Below, one piece after another: positions 47,031-57,722 of a DNA stretch of 64,000 nt. The translations under genes and the position numbers were made by a program. The number at the start of each line of letters is the position of its first letter. Positions within the stretch are counted from its first letter, which is position 1. The stretch is from Rhizophagus irregularis (Eukaryota > Glomeromycota > Glomeromycetes > Glomerales > Glomeraceae): assembly GCF_026210795.1 (NCBI RefSeq), contig NC_089444.1:62001-126000 (forward strand). Direction: 5' to 3'. The notes beneath the pieces are model-generated. The model saw only the letters and a list, made by a program, of their open reading frames with translations. It ran no database searches and had not been told where the DNA came from.

Positions 47031-47343
47031 TGTTATTTTTAATAGGATTAATTAGATTAATATAGCTTTAGTATAGATTGTTATAATGTAATTTAATAAA
47101 ATAATTTGTTATTCAATAACATTTAACATTGACATATTAACATAAATAATAAAAGATTGATATGATGTAAAATAATGTATATCATAATGTACGGGCAATG
47201 AACATCTTTGATTTGGTGATGAACATCGAATGTTGTGACATCGGTAATACATTGCAGGGTCCGATGTTCAGCATTTCTTTATGATGTACATCAAATGACC
47301 AATGTATATTTGATGAACATTTTTCCCGTGACTTCCTGATGAT

Positions 47344-47562
47344 AAAGGCAGGAGAGGAACGCTTTTGTTTGAATCGTTCTTTGTTATCTATCAAAAAGTA
47401 AAGGTTAGTATGTAAATTAATTTTGTGTTTGTTAGGTCTACGTTTGAGTTCTTTCGAATTGTCAGAAGAATCTTCCAGAGCACCCTGAGGCACTGTGTAA
47501 ACTTTGATATGTTTGCTATGATCTCTGTCAGGTACCGACATCTTGGTGGTGAATATAGTCAT
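47344..47562 (-). pseudogene. unknown minus-strand gene fragment, truncated by the element
   Basis: From the ATG at 47562 the frame runs MTIFTTKMSVPDRDHSKHIK... through a Lys/Arg-rich stretch (LKRRPNKHKIN) to ...NKERFKQKRSSPAF. There it enters the inverted repeat at 47343. The composition is hydrophilic and gene-like; the family is not recognised. The continuation beyond 47343 is transposon end, so the C-terminus is lost. Confidence 0.4.
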
Positions 47563-47701
47563 CTCAGAGTAAATTTTTGTTCGCTCTTCTTTAAAGACAC
47601 GAAGAATATGTGGTGGGATGTTAATATCTAATATTATTAGTACATGATTTTTTGTGATTTTTTATGATTTATTGATTATTTAATTATTTTGTTAGGTTCC
47701 A

Positions 47702-48514
47702 ATGACAAAAGCATGTCATCGACTGTTTCAAGTAAATAAAACTCCACTGGATACGGATTTAGAGCAAGCCTTCAAATCTCAAATTCAGGCTCATTATCCT
47801 AACAAAATACGGGAACTTGATGATTCAAGTGAATGGATTAAATTATGGAATGCAGTACATTTGATTGTAATTAATTAAAGATTTATTTTTTAAAATTCAC
47901 GATTCTTTTTTTGGAATTTTGTATTTACTATTGATTTACATTCTTTTTACTATACAGATGCTAGAATACTTTCAAAATCACAAAAGTTCTTATGTCCGAA
48001 AAATAAAAGATGCAATTTATATATATTTAAATTTATTTTCTTGTAAACTTGATCAATTTGCTGGACCCGAAGAAGTTAGAAATTGGAAAAAATCAGAAAA
48101 AGTTATCAAAGCAAGACATGACCTTTGGCATAAAATGGATGATGATCCAGATTCACCATATACTATTGAATCTATCCTGCAAAAGGTATTTATTGAAGAA
48201 AAGTTGAAAAATAAAGATAATATCAAATTTGGCGTTACTGTGGCATGGATGTTTTTAGATCTAACTTATGATCAAATTGAAATTTTGTCTTCAAAAGTGC
48301 AAGAAAGAATGAATCAATGGGATTCCAATCCTATTATACAAGACTGGGTAAACATAATTGTAATTATTAGATAATCTAACATTAATAACTTTGTAATCTA
48401 ATATGGATTAAATCTTAGCTTAAAGGCAAAGAATTATTTGAAGATGATCAAGACGATCAAAATAATGATAGCGAAGTTGATCAAGAAAGTGGTGTGAAAG
48501 AAATAATTAATTAA
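47702..48514 (+). CDS. unknown protein, three exons, 216 aa
   Basis: Exons 47702-47866, 47958-48347 and 48419-48514 are each a multiple of three, and the introns (GTAATT..CAG and GTAAAC..TAG) sit in phase 0. The joined frame is open for 216 residues. The protein is mostly helical and charged (MTKACHRLFQVNKTPLDTDL..., ...WKKSEKVIKARHDLWHKMDD...) with an acidic tail (LFEDDQDDQNNDSEVDQESG). No signal peptide, membrane segment or known catalytic motif is seen. A TAG|G precedes the ATG by two bases, so an upstream exon is possible. It lies between two elements and could be a transposon accessory gene or a lineage-specific gene. Confidence 0.6.
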
Positions 48515-48886
48515 TAAATGGTGATTTTAATAGAATAAAAAATATTGCTAATGAAATTTAATATCTGCAAAGACGAAAATAAATTATTTAGTATTTAGCA
48601 CATAAATTAAATACATTAATTAAATAAAGTACTGATGCTAAACAACTTATGATTTGTGCATTGTTCATCACATGATCTGCGTATTGTTATCACGTTGATC
48701 TATAAAATTAATTGCACTGATCCTTATTGTTTTCGCAGAATAATGTGATTTTATGTTGATCAGCATTATATTAAATTCGACATTGAACAATGCATTGTTT
48801 TACACTTTTCAAATTTGCCAATGTTGTTATCTTTTATATATGTTTTGAGTGCGCATAAAAATTAATAAAGTATGACTGTTAGTATT
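48515..48886. other. spacer with GATCA/TTGTTCATC motifs
   Basis: Motifs such as GCATTGTTCATCACATGATC and TTGAACAATGCATTG recall the subterminal regions of the 44104-47343 element, so part of this may be another element end. No gene. Confidence 0.4.
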
Positions 48887-48903
48887 TCAAATGTGAGTTG
48901 TGT

Positions 48904-49000
48904 AAGAGTTGATCACTCTATCTCAGTGGTATGTAACTGAGACCCTTATTAAGCCTGAGTATGGTGAAGTCGCAGGTTCAATTCCACCGATCACGGAATT
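48904..49000 (+). other. tRNA-like SINE head (A box and B box)
   Basis: TATCTCAGTGG resembles a tRNA A box (TAGCTCAGTGG). GGTTCAATTCC, about 45 bp on, is a perfect B box, flanked by a complementary TGATCA/TGATCA acceptor-like pair. The D-arm to T-arm spacing and the extra bases rule out a functional tRNA as I read it. A second perfect B box, GGTTCGATTCC, lies at about 49408-49418, so the element may be a composite of two tRNA-like units. Confidence 0.6.
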
Positions 49001-50999
49001 TTACTGCGAACGCTACCACCAATAACGTGAAGGTACAGGGATTAGTTGAATTGGATTGCATTTTAGTTGGTGTATTAGTATGTACGGTAATAAGCGCATA
49101 TTTCAACAAAGAGCCTCAATGTCCCTTTCACGTTCCCTAAGAGGTCATTAGTATGTTCGGAGTCCTGTCTTGGTGGTCACTGCTTGCATATCATCAGGGA
49201 AGTGTCTTGTCTTGGTGGTCACTGGTAAGAACTATACTACTGGGGTGTGGCTAGCTTTACTGCGTGGAGTTAGTCGTGCTAGATGGGTACCTTAAATGGT
49301 AAAGTCAGGTTGCAATGTCTTCATAGTAGTTTACCTTCTAATAGGTTTAGATCAACCTGTATGTTCCTGAACAGATGGTATTGGAATAAGGTATGGGGTT
49401 CGATTCCCTACTGTACTCAGCTCCTGGTTGGTGATCCTTGGTGGTATGGTAGCCACTATAAAAAGGTGATCCTGGAAATTCCTTGAGGTTTCCTTTCATG
49501 GTAGTCGTGGTCTGCGTTGAAGAACCTTCACAACTACAACTAGGAGTTCACAATTGTACCATCGGTAGTAGGTAATCGCGGGCTGTAGTGGCCTTTGAGT
49601 GAGACCTAGTACCTAAGATGGTGGTATGGAAGGATTCTAGATGGTTACCCAATATCAAGAAAGCCACCACTGTACCATTAGCTAGGGAACTCATGAATAA
49701 ATATACTGGCTAGAGGCTACCTTACAGTGGGTGAATGGTTAGTAAGGAAGGCCACATGGGGTTGGATCTTGGTCCAAGATGGTTTCAGGACGTGCTATAC
49801 GACCCTGCTTCACAGGTCGAAGGGGCACCATTGTCCAAAATTCAAAAAATGCAAATTCCACATTTTCTGGAAAATGGTGGGAAATTGTGGAAAATGCTGC
49901 ATTACGCTGAGCAATTTTTTGGAATAGCATTGTTACAACATTGTCCGATTTAGCAAATTTTATGAAATTTTGGGAAAATGCTACATTATATCTCAAATGT
50001 AACATTTCGTAACATTTCGTGACATTGTTATAACATTGTCATTAAAATCAAATTTTTGCTTTTTTTTTGTCAAATGTTCCAATTTTCTTGCAAATGGTGC
50101 ATTTTTATGAAAATGCCACATTTTATCTCCAATGTGATATCATTGTAACAACATTTCATAAAATTGTTGTAACATTGTCAATTAAAATCAAATTTTGTCA
50201 AATATTCTAATTTTCTAGCAAATGGTGCATTTTTTATGAAAATTCTATATTTTTTGTCAAATGTTGCATATTTTCAGCAAATTTTATGTTTTTTTGGTCA
50301 AATGTTTCATTTTTGTCAGAATGTTAAAATGTTACAATTTTTTTTTGGAAAATGCTCAATAATATAGCATTACACTAGAAAATGTAGCATTTCACCAAAT
50401 TACACTAAAAAGTATTACAATTATCACATTTTTTGGAAAATTCTACATTACATTAAATTATACTGAAAAATGTAGCACTATACTAGATTATGTGGAATTG
50501 AACTAAAAAATACCACAATTACACTAGACAATGTAGCATTACACTAAAAAGTACCACAATTATTATATTTTTTAGAAAATTTTGCGTTATACTGGAAAAT
50601 GTAACATTATGCTAGAAAATGCGGAATTGCACTAAAAAATGCAGAATTGCACTAAAAAACACAAAAAAATACTACAATTACACTGAATAACGTAGCATTA
50701 CACTTAATTACATTAAAATTATTAGGATAATTTTTATTTATGCTGGAAAATGTAACATTATGCTAGAAAATGTGGAATTGCACTAAAAAACACAAAAAAA
50801 ATACTACAATTACATTGGATAACGTAGCATTACACTTAATTACATTAAAATTGATGATAATTTTTATTTATTTGTAAATTATGGACATTATTAAATTTAT
50901 AATATTTATATTCTAAACGCATTATTTAACATTAAACACATTGTTAATATTAACAATGTAACAACACGATGTGTTGTGATATGTTGTTTAATTTAATAC

Positions 51000-51400
51000 T
51001 AAACCTTACTACTGAAGACTCCCTCTTTTTGTCACTATAAACAGGCGGAGGGAGCAGCAATGGCTCTCCCCCTATAGGTACTTTATGGCCTCTACCTGTT
51101 TACAGAGGAGGGGCTTTTCGTAAAGTTTATTAGATAGATATATATATATGTATATATATAAGTATATATATACATCTATCATTAAATTAAAAAAATTATA
51201 AAAAAAGAAAAAAAAAGTTTCGGGGAAAAGCCCCTATTTATATAAAATACATGTCACGTGTATCACGTGACATGAACTTGGTTAAACTGCAGCCGCAGCC
51301 GCAGCCGCAGTTCATTTTTTAACTAACCTAAAAATACTAAAAATAAACTATTGCAACCGCAGCCGCAGCCGCAGTTTTTTTTTAGAGTTTAAAAAAAAAC
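51000..51400. repeat. small inverted repeats and GCAGCC hexamer runs
   Basis: GGGGCTTTTCG and CGGGGAAAAGCCCC (51113 and 51213) frame a TATATA run. A palindrome ATGTCACGTG...CACGTGACAT lies at 51250-51273, and GCAGCC repeats occur at 51290-51311 and 51357-51377. This precedes the pyrimidine-rich leader of array C and may be its upstream region. No gene. Confidence 0.55.
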
Positions 51401-51415
51401 TAATTTAGTTTATTT

Positions 51416-53080
51416 CGCTCCATATCCCTCTTCCCTTCTTCTCACCATTTTCCCGTCACCCTCCCTCTCGTTTCTCCTTCCCTCTCTCTCCCCACTTCCC
51501 TCTCTCTCGTCCTTCCCCCTCACCTTTCCCATTTCCCGTTGGTATGGCAATTATCGTTACATTTGGAAGTCGGGTAAAGTTTGTTATCTTACGAAACTAT
51601 TTTTTTTTTTATTTTTTTCTTTATTAAGAAACATTTTAACATTTCTTTTACTTTATTTTTGTAGGTTCCGGTACTCCAGGTTTCTGAAACGGCAAAATGT
51701 AAGTTTCGTTTAACGAAACTTCTTATATTTTTATTTTTTTAATTAAGAAACGTTCTAACGTTTCTTTTACTTTTTTTGTAGGTCAGGAGAACGCCAAGTT
51801 TCAGCATGAATATTCATTAATGGCCAAAACGGAAATGTAAGTTTCGTTTTAACGAAACTTATATTATATTTTTTTTTAATTAAGAAACGTTCTATAACGT
51901 TTCTTTTACTTTTTTTTGTAGGTTCGGTGGTCCCGGTGCTCCAGGATTTCCGAAATGGAAAATGTAAGTTTCGTTTTAACGAAACTTATTATATTATATT
52001 TTTTTTAATTAAGAAACGTTCTATAACGTTTCTTTTACTTTTTTTTGTAGGTTCGGTGGTTCTGGTGCTCCAGGATTTCCGAAACAGAAAATGTAAGTTT
52101 CGTTTTAACAAAACTTATTATATTATATTTTTTTTAATTAAGAAACGTTCTAACGTTTCTTTTACTTTTTTTTTGTAGGTTCCGGTACTCCAAGATTCCG
52201 AAATGTCAACATGTAAGTTTCGTTTTAATGAAACTTAAAATATTTTATTTTTTTTTTAATTAAGAAACGTTCTCTAACGTTTCTTCTACTTTTTTTGTAG
52301 GTTCTGATGCTCCAGGATTCCGAAACGGAAAAATGTAAGTTTTGTTTCATCAACGAAACTTATCTTTTTTGTTTTTTTTAATTAAGAAACGTTCTAACAT
52401 TTCTTTTACTTTTTCATTTCTTGTAGGTCTCCAATTCGGGTATCATTGGAAAGTGAAAATGGTAAGTTTTGCAACGAAACTTACCATGTTTTTTTTTATT
52501 ATTATTAAAAACGTTTTTTAACGTTTCTTTTCTATTTTTTTTTTGTAGGTTCGAGCGAGATACTTGACTTTGGTAAGTTTCGCAACAAAAAAAATGTTGC
52601 GAAACTTCAGTTTGTTTTTTAAAGAAATGTTTTATTAACATTTCTTTATTCTCTTTTGTAGGTCCCTCCCCTCCAGATTCGAACTTGGGTTTGGATAACA
52701 TGTAGGTTTCGAAGTATAACTTTGAAACTTCAGTTTAAATGGTGAGTTTCATGACAAATATCATGAAACTTAAATTTTTTTTTATTAGGACCGTTTACTA
52801 ACGTTCCTTTTCTTTTTTGTAGGTTCGGGGATATCTGGGAAGCTAACTTAGGAAACATGAATCTCGTAAAACCATTGTTGAATATAAGCCATTACTTTAC
52901 GTTCAGGTATTGGATATGGCTTCTGAAATGGTAAGTTTCGTACGTTTCGTTACGAAACTTCTGTTTTATCTTTAAGAAACATTCTAACTGAATGGTTTTC
53001 TTTTTTTGTAGGTTATTGTAACAAGTTAATAGTTCTTTGGCTCCTTGCTTGGTGAGTTTCGAAGATTAACCTTCGAAACT
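51416..53080 (+). repeat. intron-like array C with pyrimidine-rich leader (best-preserved array)
   Basis: The leader 51416-51540 is almost pure C/T. Eleven or twelve units follow. Cores in the two best units are 42 bp, bounded by TTTTTTTGTAG and GTAAGTTTCG. Each intron-like part is 84-92 bp with two hairpins: AAGTTTCG/CGAAACTT, which contains the donor, and AAGAAACGTT/AACGTTTCTT, whose loop edge gives CTAAC or ATAAC. A T tract and TAG follow. In the second frame the 42-bp cores (51923-51964 and 52051-52092) would give Gly/Pro-rich FGGPGAPGFPKWKM and FGGSGAPGFPKQKM if spliced. Neighbouring cores of 34 and 55 bp break that frame. Confidence 0.78.
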
Positions 53081-54151
53081 TTTTGTTTTTTTTTGATGTT
53101 TGTTTTCTTTAACATTATTGTACTTAATTACACGTTATAATTGAATAATTAGATAAATTGTTAATAAAATTAGAATCAATAAATTGTTATCAAATTTGTA
53201 TAAAATTACACAAAATTGTTGCTTAATTATTACTCAATTGTCAGAAATTGTCTTAAAAATATTACATTTACACTCAATTGTCCAAAAATTGTCTAAAATT
53301 GCTAAAAATTTTCTAGCATTTGAAAGTTAAATTTTGGTAAAATAGTCCATTTTTCCAAAATTTGACAAAAAAATGCACAATTTACCAGAATTTTCCCGGT
53401 AAATTGTGCAACAATGGAAAGTTTTTATTTCAAATTTGCAATTTATGTATCATTACAAAAAATTCATCACAATTTACATAACATTGGCCTAATATTGCTA
53501 AATATTCACCACAATTTCACCACAATTTGCATTACGTTTGCATAAAATTACTAAAAATTTGACTAAATTCACCACAATTTGCATTACGTTTGCATAACAT
53601 TAACTAAATTCACCACAATTTGCATTACGTTTACATAAAATTACTAAAAATTTGACTAAATTCACCACAATTTACATTACGTTTGCATAAAATTACTAAA
53701 AATTTAACTAAATTCACCACAATTTACACTTCGTTTGCATAACATTACTAAAAATTTGCCTAAAATTTCCCACAATTTAATGATAATTTACTGAAAAATT
53801 TCTTAACATTTGAATTAGGAATTCTGTAGGAATTCCACCATTTTGACAAAATTTGCCAAATTGTAAGTCCTCCATTATCCCAAAATTGTAACACAATTTA
53901 CCCCAATTTACCGGGATAATTCTCAATTTGCCAGAAAAATTCCAGGCAAATTTTGCGACAATGACATCTGTTCGACCTGTGCTTGATGTTAGTATCCTAT
54001 ATGGTGCTATTCACTCAGAGTGTTGTGACATGTGCGATAGGATCCTTCTTAGGATAACCATTCCTTCCAGAGTATAATAATATATCCTCAAATGTGAGTT
54101 GTGTCAGTATTGTTCGGGATCCTACTATAATTAGTAGATTAATTATTGGTA

Positions 54152-54323
54152 CAGTCAAATCTTAATATAGTGAACCCTTAATATAGTGAATTTTTCAGAC
54201 AACTATAATAAATTTCCCCTTGCTATAACGAATTAACCAATCAAATTTCTTAAAATTTTTACTATAATCCTATAGCGAAGTTGAGATCTGAAACCTAGGG
54301 TTCGTTATAATAAGGGTTGACTG
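54152..54323. mobile_element. pogo/Tigger-type MITE, TA duplication
   Basis: CAGTCAAATCTTAATATAG and, inverted, CAGTCAACCCTTATTATAA are flanked by TA (54150-54151 and 54324-54325). 172 bp; no protein. Terminal CAGTC and internal TATAACGAA are usual for pogo/Tigger MITEs. Confidence 0.85.
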
Positions 54324-54378
54324 TAGTTACTGTACATTAGTACAATTGGTATAATTAATTGCATTACGTAACTGTAAT

Positions 54379-54640
54379 CAGTGTTAGTCAGTGATCTAAA
54401 TGACCTCAAATAACTCAAATGATTGGTCATGTATTATTTGGGTTATTTCAATATTAAATGATAAATGACCTAATCATTTAAAAATTACATCATAATTCTG
54501 GCCGACATCATTATCTTGGCCTGAATTATAAAGCATTAATTTTAAATAATTCAAATGACAAATGACCCAAATGACTAGGTCATTCAAAGGTCATTTGGAG
54601 GTCATCTCAAATGGGCAAATGACCTCATTTGCCATCACTG
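54379..54640. mobile_element. hAT MITE, TSD ACTGTAAT
   Basis: The left end is CAGTG...CAGTGATCTAAATGACC (with a 10-bp internal repeat) and the right end, inverted, is CAGTGATGGCAAATGAGG. Flanks are ACTGTAAT (54371-54378 and 54641-54648). The start CAGTG fits YARNG. AAATGACC motifs repeat in the arms. Confidence 0.85.
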
Positions 54641-54648
54641 ACTGTAAT

Positions 54649-57600
54649 AACATCTATATCGTATCTGTACCTAAAAAACGTATAATCAAAAACCTTTAAT
54701 TTGTGATTCAGCAATACAAGTAATTGTGCAAAATATGCGCCAATATGACACATGAAATGGATTTGGCTTATATAACAAAATCAGAAATGTAAAATCTAAA
54801 CAGTTCTGATTGAATTTTAATGGTTGCGAATTTTATTATCTAAATTAACAGTTCATATTACTATAATGTCAGGACAATGTATGAATAAATTTTCAATAAT
54901 ATATTAATTAGATTTAATTTTATTTGTATTATTTACTATTTGTTATTATTTATTATTTGTTCTAAACATAAAATAAAATTTTTTTTTCATCCAAAGGCAT
55001 AAATTTAATATAAAAATTATAATGCTATTCACTATTTAATGATTATATACAAATCTTATTATACATGGTAGGACTTCGAGGTAATCATTTTACACTGGTG
55101 ATGCTAATAATACTTTGATTGAACCTACTAAGCGAGAGGTTTATACCTTCTATATAATCAGAAGTATGATACTTCTCCATAGCAGGTTCTATTGATCCCC
55201 TTCTCCTCAGATTGGTGCTATTCACCTCCTGTTAGACTTCATTTCAAGTTAATATTCTAGATGAACTTTTCCAGTTGTATTATAAGAAAGTTCTTCTTGA
55301 CTTGTAAGTAGATATTGATTTTATTGATTAATTAAAGGAAGTTATTAATTGTTACTTCTCTTTTAGCTACAACTTTGTAAATATCATTCTATGATGGACT
55401 GAAATATAAGTGAATTTATTACATATCAAATTTCATCAATTTTAAATTTTTACGAAAGAATGTGTTTGAATTTCAATTTCGATTGAATTGAAAGTCACAT
55501 ATAAAAGTAATAAAATCCACAATAAACTCAGGCATAATTAAAGTGAATTCAAAGGCAACTCAGCATTCAGATGAACAAGAAATTTGGCATATGGAAGTAG
55601 CCAATAAACCATGCAAAAAAATGGACTTATATATGCTTGGTGAATGGTGATATAAAAAAACTATGCAAATGGATATTTTGAATTTAATAGGAATTTTACG
55701 AAATCACTTCAATTGTAATATAAAACTTGCCACTAAAATCAAAGTATTCTGTACTCAGGTGATCGGTAAGTAATAGTATATTTGTATTTTTTTTGTATTT
55801 TTTTTTTTGATACCTGTTTTTTCAGATGCAAAAATGACTCTCTATGCTTTAAACATACTTTCAAATGGAAAATTTCTCAACTTCCAAGGTCAAAATCAAT
55901 ACAAGGCTCTTTTCAGATTAATGGTGATATTTCATTGTGTATCTAATAATTTATATTCATATATTTTATTTTTCCAAAAAAAAATACTCATTTGCCCTAT
56001 AAAAAATTTTTATCCGAATATTCCCATTATTTCTCCGTGTATTCTGTAAAAATTCCGTGAAAATGATACATTCACGGATATCCGTGTTAGCGAGATGAAA
56101 ATTTCCATGATTTAAGGTTATAAATTCCATTAAAATGATACATTCACGGAAAAAATATGGAAAGATAAAACACGGATCAGATTTTTTACAGGGTTGATAG
56201 TGGCACCTTTTCTTTAGGATGAGATAATAAAATAAGCACTGTTAAAGTGTCTTTTAGAATTTGTATTAAAACTTATGTAATTGAAAAGTAAAATTTGTAT
56301 TAATTTTATAAAGAAATTTACTACTTAATGTATCACCTTTCAAGTAATTTGTAAACAAACTTGGCTGCAATTTTACTTGTAAAATTGATTTTATATACTT
56401 CTTGAGATGTTATATTTAAAATTTTGTAATAAATTATTAATTAATAACTTTTTATATAGTTTATAAATAGAAAATAAATTCTTTAAATTAAAATATCACT
56501 ATTTATTGATGCAATAAGAGAGAAATCTAATAAAGCGTTATGATACAGCGCCAAATTTTTAACATGTGATTATATCAAGTGAGTGTAGTATCATTCGAGT
56601 ATGAATATTCGGTTGCTGCCGTAATGAAATAACTTCTGTTCCAAAATTTTAGAGGACCTTATTGGTAACACGAAGGGTTATTAATAATAATAAATTCTCA
56701 GTGGAGATTTACTTCATTGGTTAAAAAAAAATTCTCTCAAGAGTTTTCATAATTAACCAGAAAGGGGGGTCATTTTTTTTGCGAAAACTGTAAATTTGAT
56801 CACATTGTTACACTAAGAAATCCGCAAGTTTAATATTAAACTCGTTTTAGAACTGAGTTTCACTTAAAATTCCTGTAAATTACTTGAAAAATAAGGAAGC
56901 CTTCTGACCTTCTGACCTTTCATTCTTTGAAAAACAAAGTCATGCAACATTTCGTTGACCCTTTTCTATTATTACTTCAATGTTATGATTCGTTAATCAG
57001 TGTGGGGGAATGTGGGAATGTTTGATGCTTTCCATTATTCAACATATTCATAAATGATATTCCCGTTACTTTTAATAGTTCATATGAGTATGGCATGTGT
57101 TTTTCCATGCACGTGATACAATATTTTTTTTTATTCTTCAGAAACAAAACCCCGCAAACAAGTAACGTGCATTATTGTTTGGTAGAATTTTGGTAGTGTA
57201 TAAATTAACGCCCAACTTAAGCCATATCTATATTTGGATTTAACATCATTTTGTCATAATATTTTTTTTAACAGTTTGCCCTACAAAAAAAAATAATAAT
57301 TAATTTTATGTCATCGAAGTTCTTTGTATATTTGGTATTAAAAATAGATGATTTTTGAAAAACTGAGATTCGCGGAATTTCATGCAATATTATTTAAGAG
57401 AATTTTTCCCAGGTCTTTTATGTATCACTAGATTTGCATATTGCAATCAGAGTTTTTAGTGGTTAGTCCATCTCGCTATTCATCGAATGGGCTAATTATA
57501 TGTGAAAATTATTTTAATTATATCACATGGTTTAATAATATATACATTATATACTAGTAAATAATTAATATATTGTGAGCCAATTATGACCTGCTTAAAT

Positions 57601-57722
57601 AGAAATAGTATAAAAAATTCTTGATGATGATTATAAATATTCCCCCCTAGATATTTTTTTTTTTTAAAGTCATGAAAATCCCTTTTTCAATCTTCTCATA
57701 TTTTCAAAAAAATTACTAAAAA
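54649..57722. other. long spacer upstream of the arrestin gene
   Basis: No convincing gene. A possible small inverted-repeat element lies at about 55996-56203: CCCTATAAAAAATTTTTATCC and, inverted, CCCTGTAAAAAATCTGATCC, with TTG on both sides and TCCGTGAAAATGATACATTC repeated inside. 55500-55960 has weak coding-like pieces and a CAG-like acceptor near 55824, but stops prevent a model. The last 100 bp before the ATG is T-rich and A-rich, ordinary for a promoter here. Confidence 0.45.

Larger units (their letters stand above)
44104..47343. mobile_element. inverted-repeat element carrying intron-like array D
   Basis: ATCATCAGGAAGTCACGGG followed by AAAAATGTTCATCA opens the left end, and its exact inverse closes the right end (about 33 bp). 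TGATGTTCATC and CATTGAACATC motifs repeat just inside both arms. I cannot settle the duplication: only AT-containing flanks match. No transposase is present. The content is a pyrimidine-rich leader plus an intron-like array and a coding-like scrap. It appears to have landed at the end of the minus-strand frame at 47344-47562. Confidence 0.72.
49811..53981. mobile_element. CACTA-like element carrying intron-like array C
   Basis: The termini CACAGGTCGAA and its exact inverse are flanked by CTT (49808-49810 and 53982-53984), a 3-bp duplication. Long subterminal zones (49830-50830 and 53110-53970) consist of short repeats. On the left these are TAGCATTACACTA, GGAAAATG and ACATTGTC; on the right, CACCACAATTTGCATTACG and CATAAAATTACTAAAAATTTG. 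That is the layout of CACTA/EnSpm elements. No transposase. It splits the retroposon, so it is younger than it. Confidence 0.62.
48904..54087 (+). mobile_element. retroposon with tRNA-like head, 17-bp TSD, split by another element
   Basis: TCAAATGTGAGTTGTGT is duplicated exactly at 48887-48903 and 54088-54104, the footprint of target-primed reverse transcription. Between them, about 48904-49810 and 53982-54087 are distinctly less AT-rich than the host sequence. There are no inverted ends. The tail is short: ATAATAATATATCC. The middle 4.17 kb is a separate inverted-repeat element. Without it the retroposon is about 1.0 kb. Confidence 0.78.

Noticed and set aside
44070-47370. Longer inverted repeat beyond 44104 and 47343
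   Set aside because: Weak similarity of CAGGAGCGGTTCTG and CAGGAGAGGAACGC outside the 33-bp arms is too short, and no duplication can be fixed there.
48930-49000. A functional tRNA gene
   Set aside because: A and B boxes are present, but arm lengths and pairing do not give a full cloverleaf and the unit lies in a retroposon with a 17-bp duplication.
51927-52178. 83-codon frame reading through two units of array C
   Set aside because: It crosses donor, T tract and acceptor signals and its poly-Phe stretches are the pyrimidine tracts; it is not a plausible protein.
55807-56049. 80-codon frame with a CAG acceptor before it
   Set aside because: The first 40 residues look faintly coding, but the rest runs into a MITE-like inverted repeat and upstream pieces carry stops; no gene model holds.
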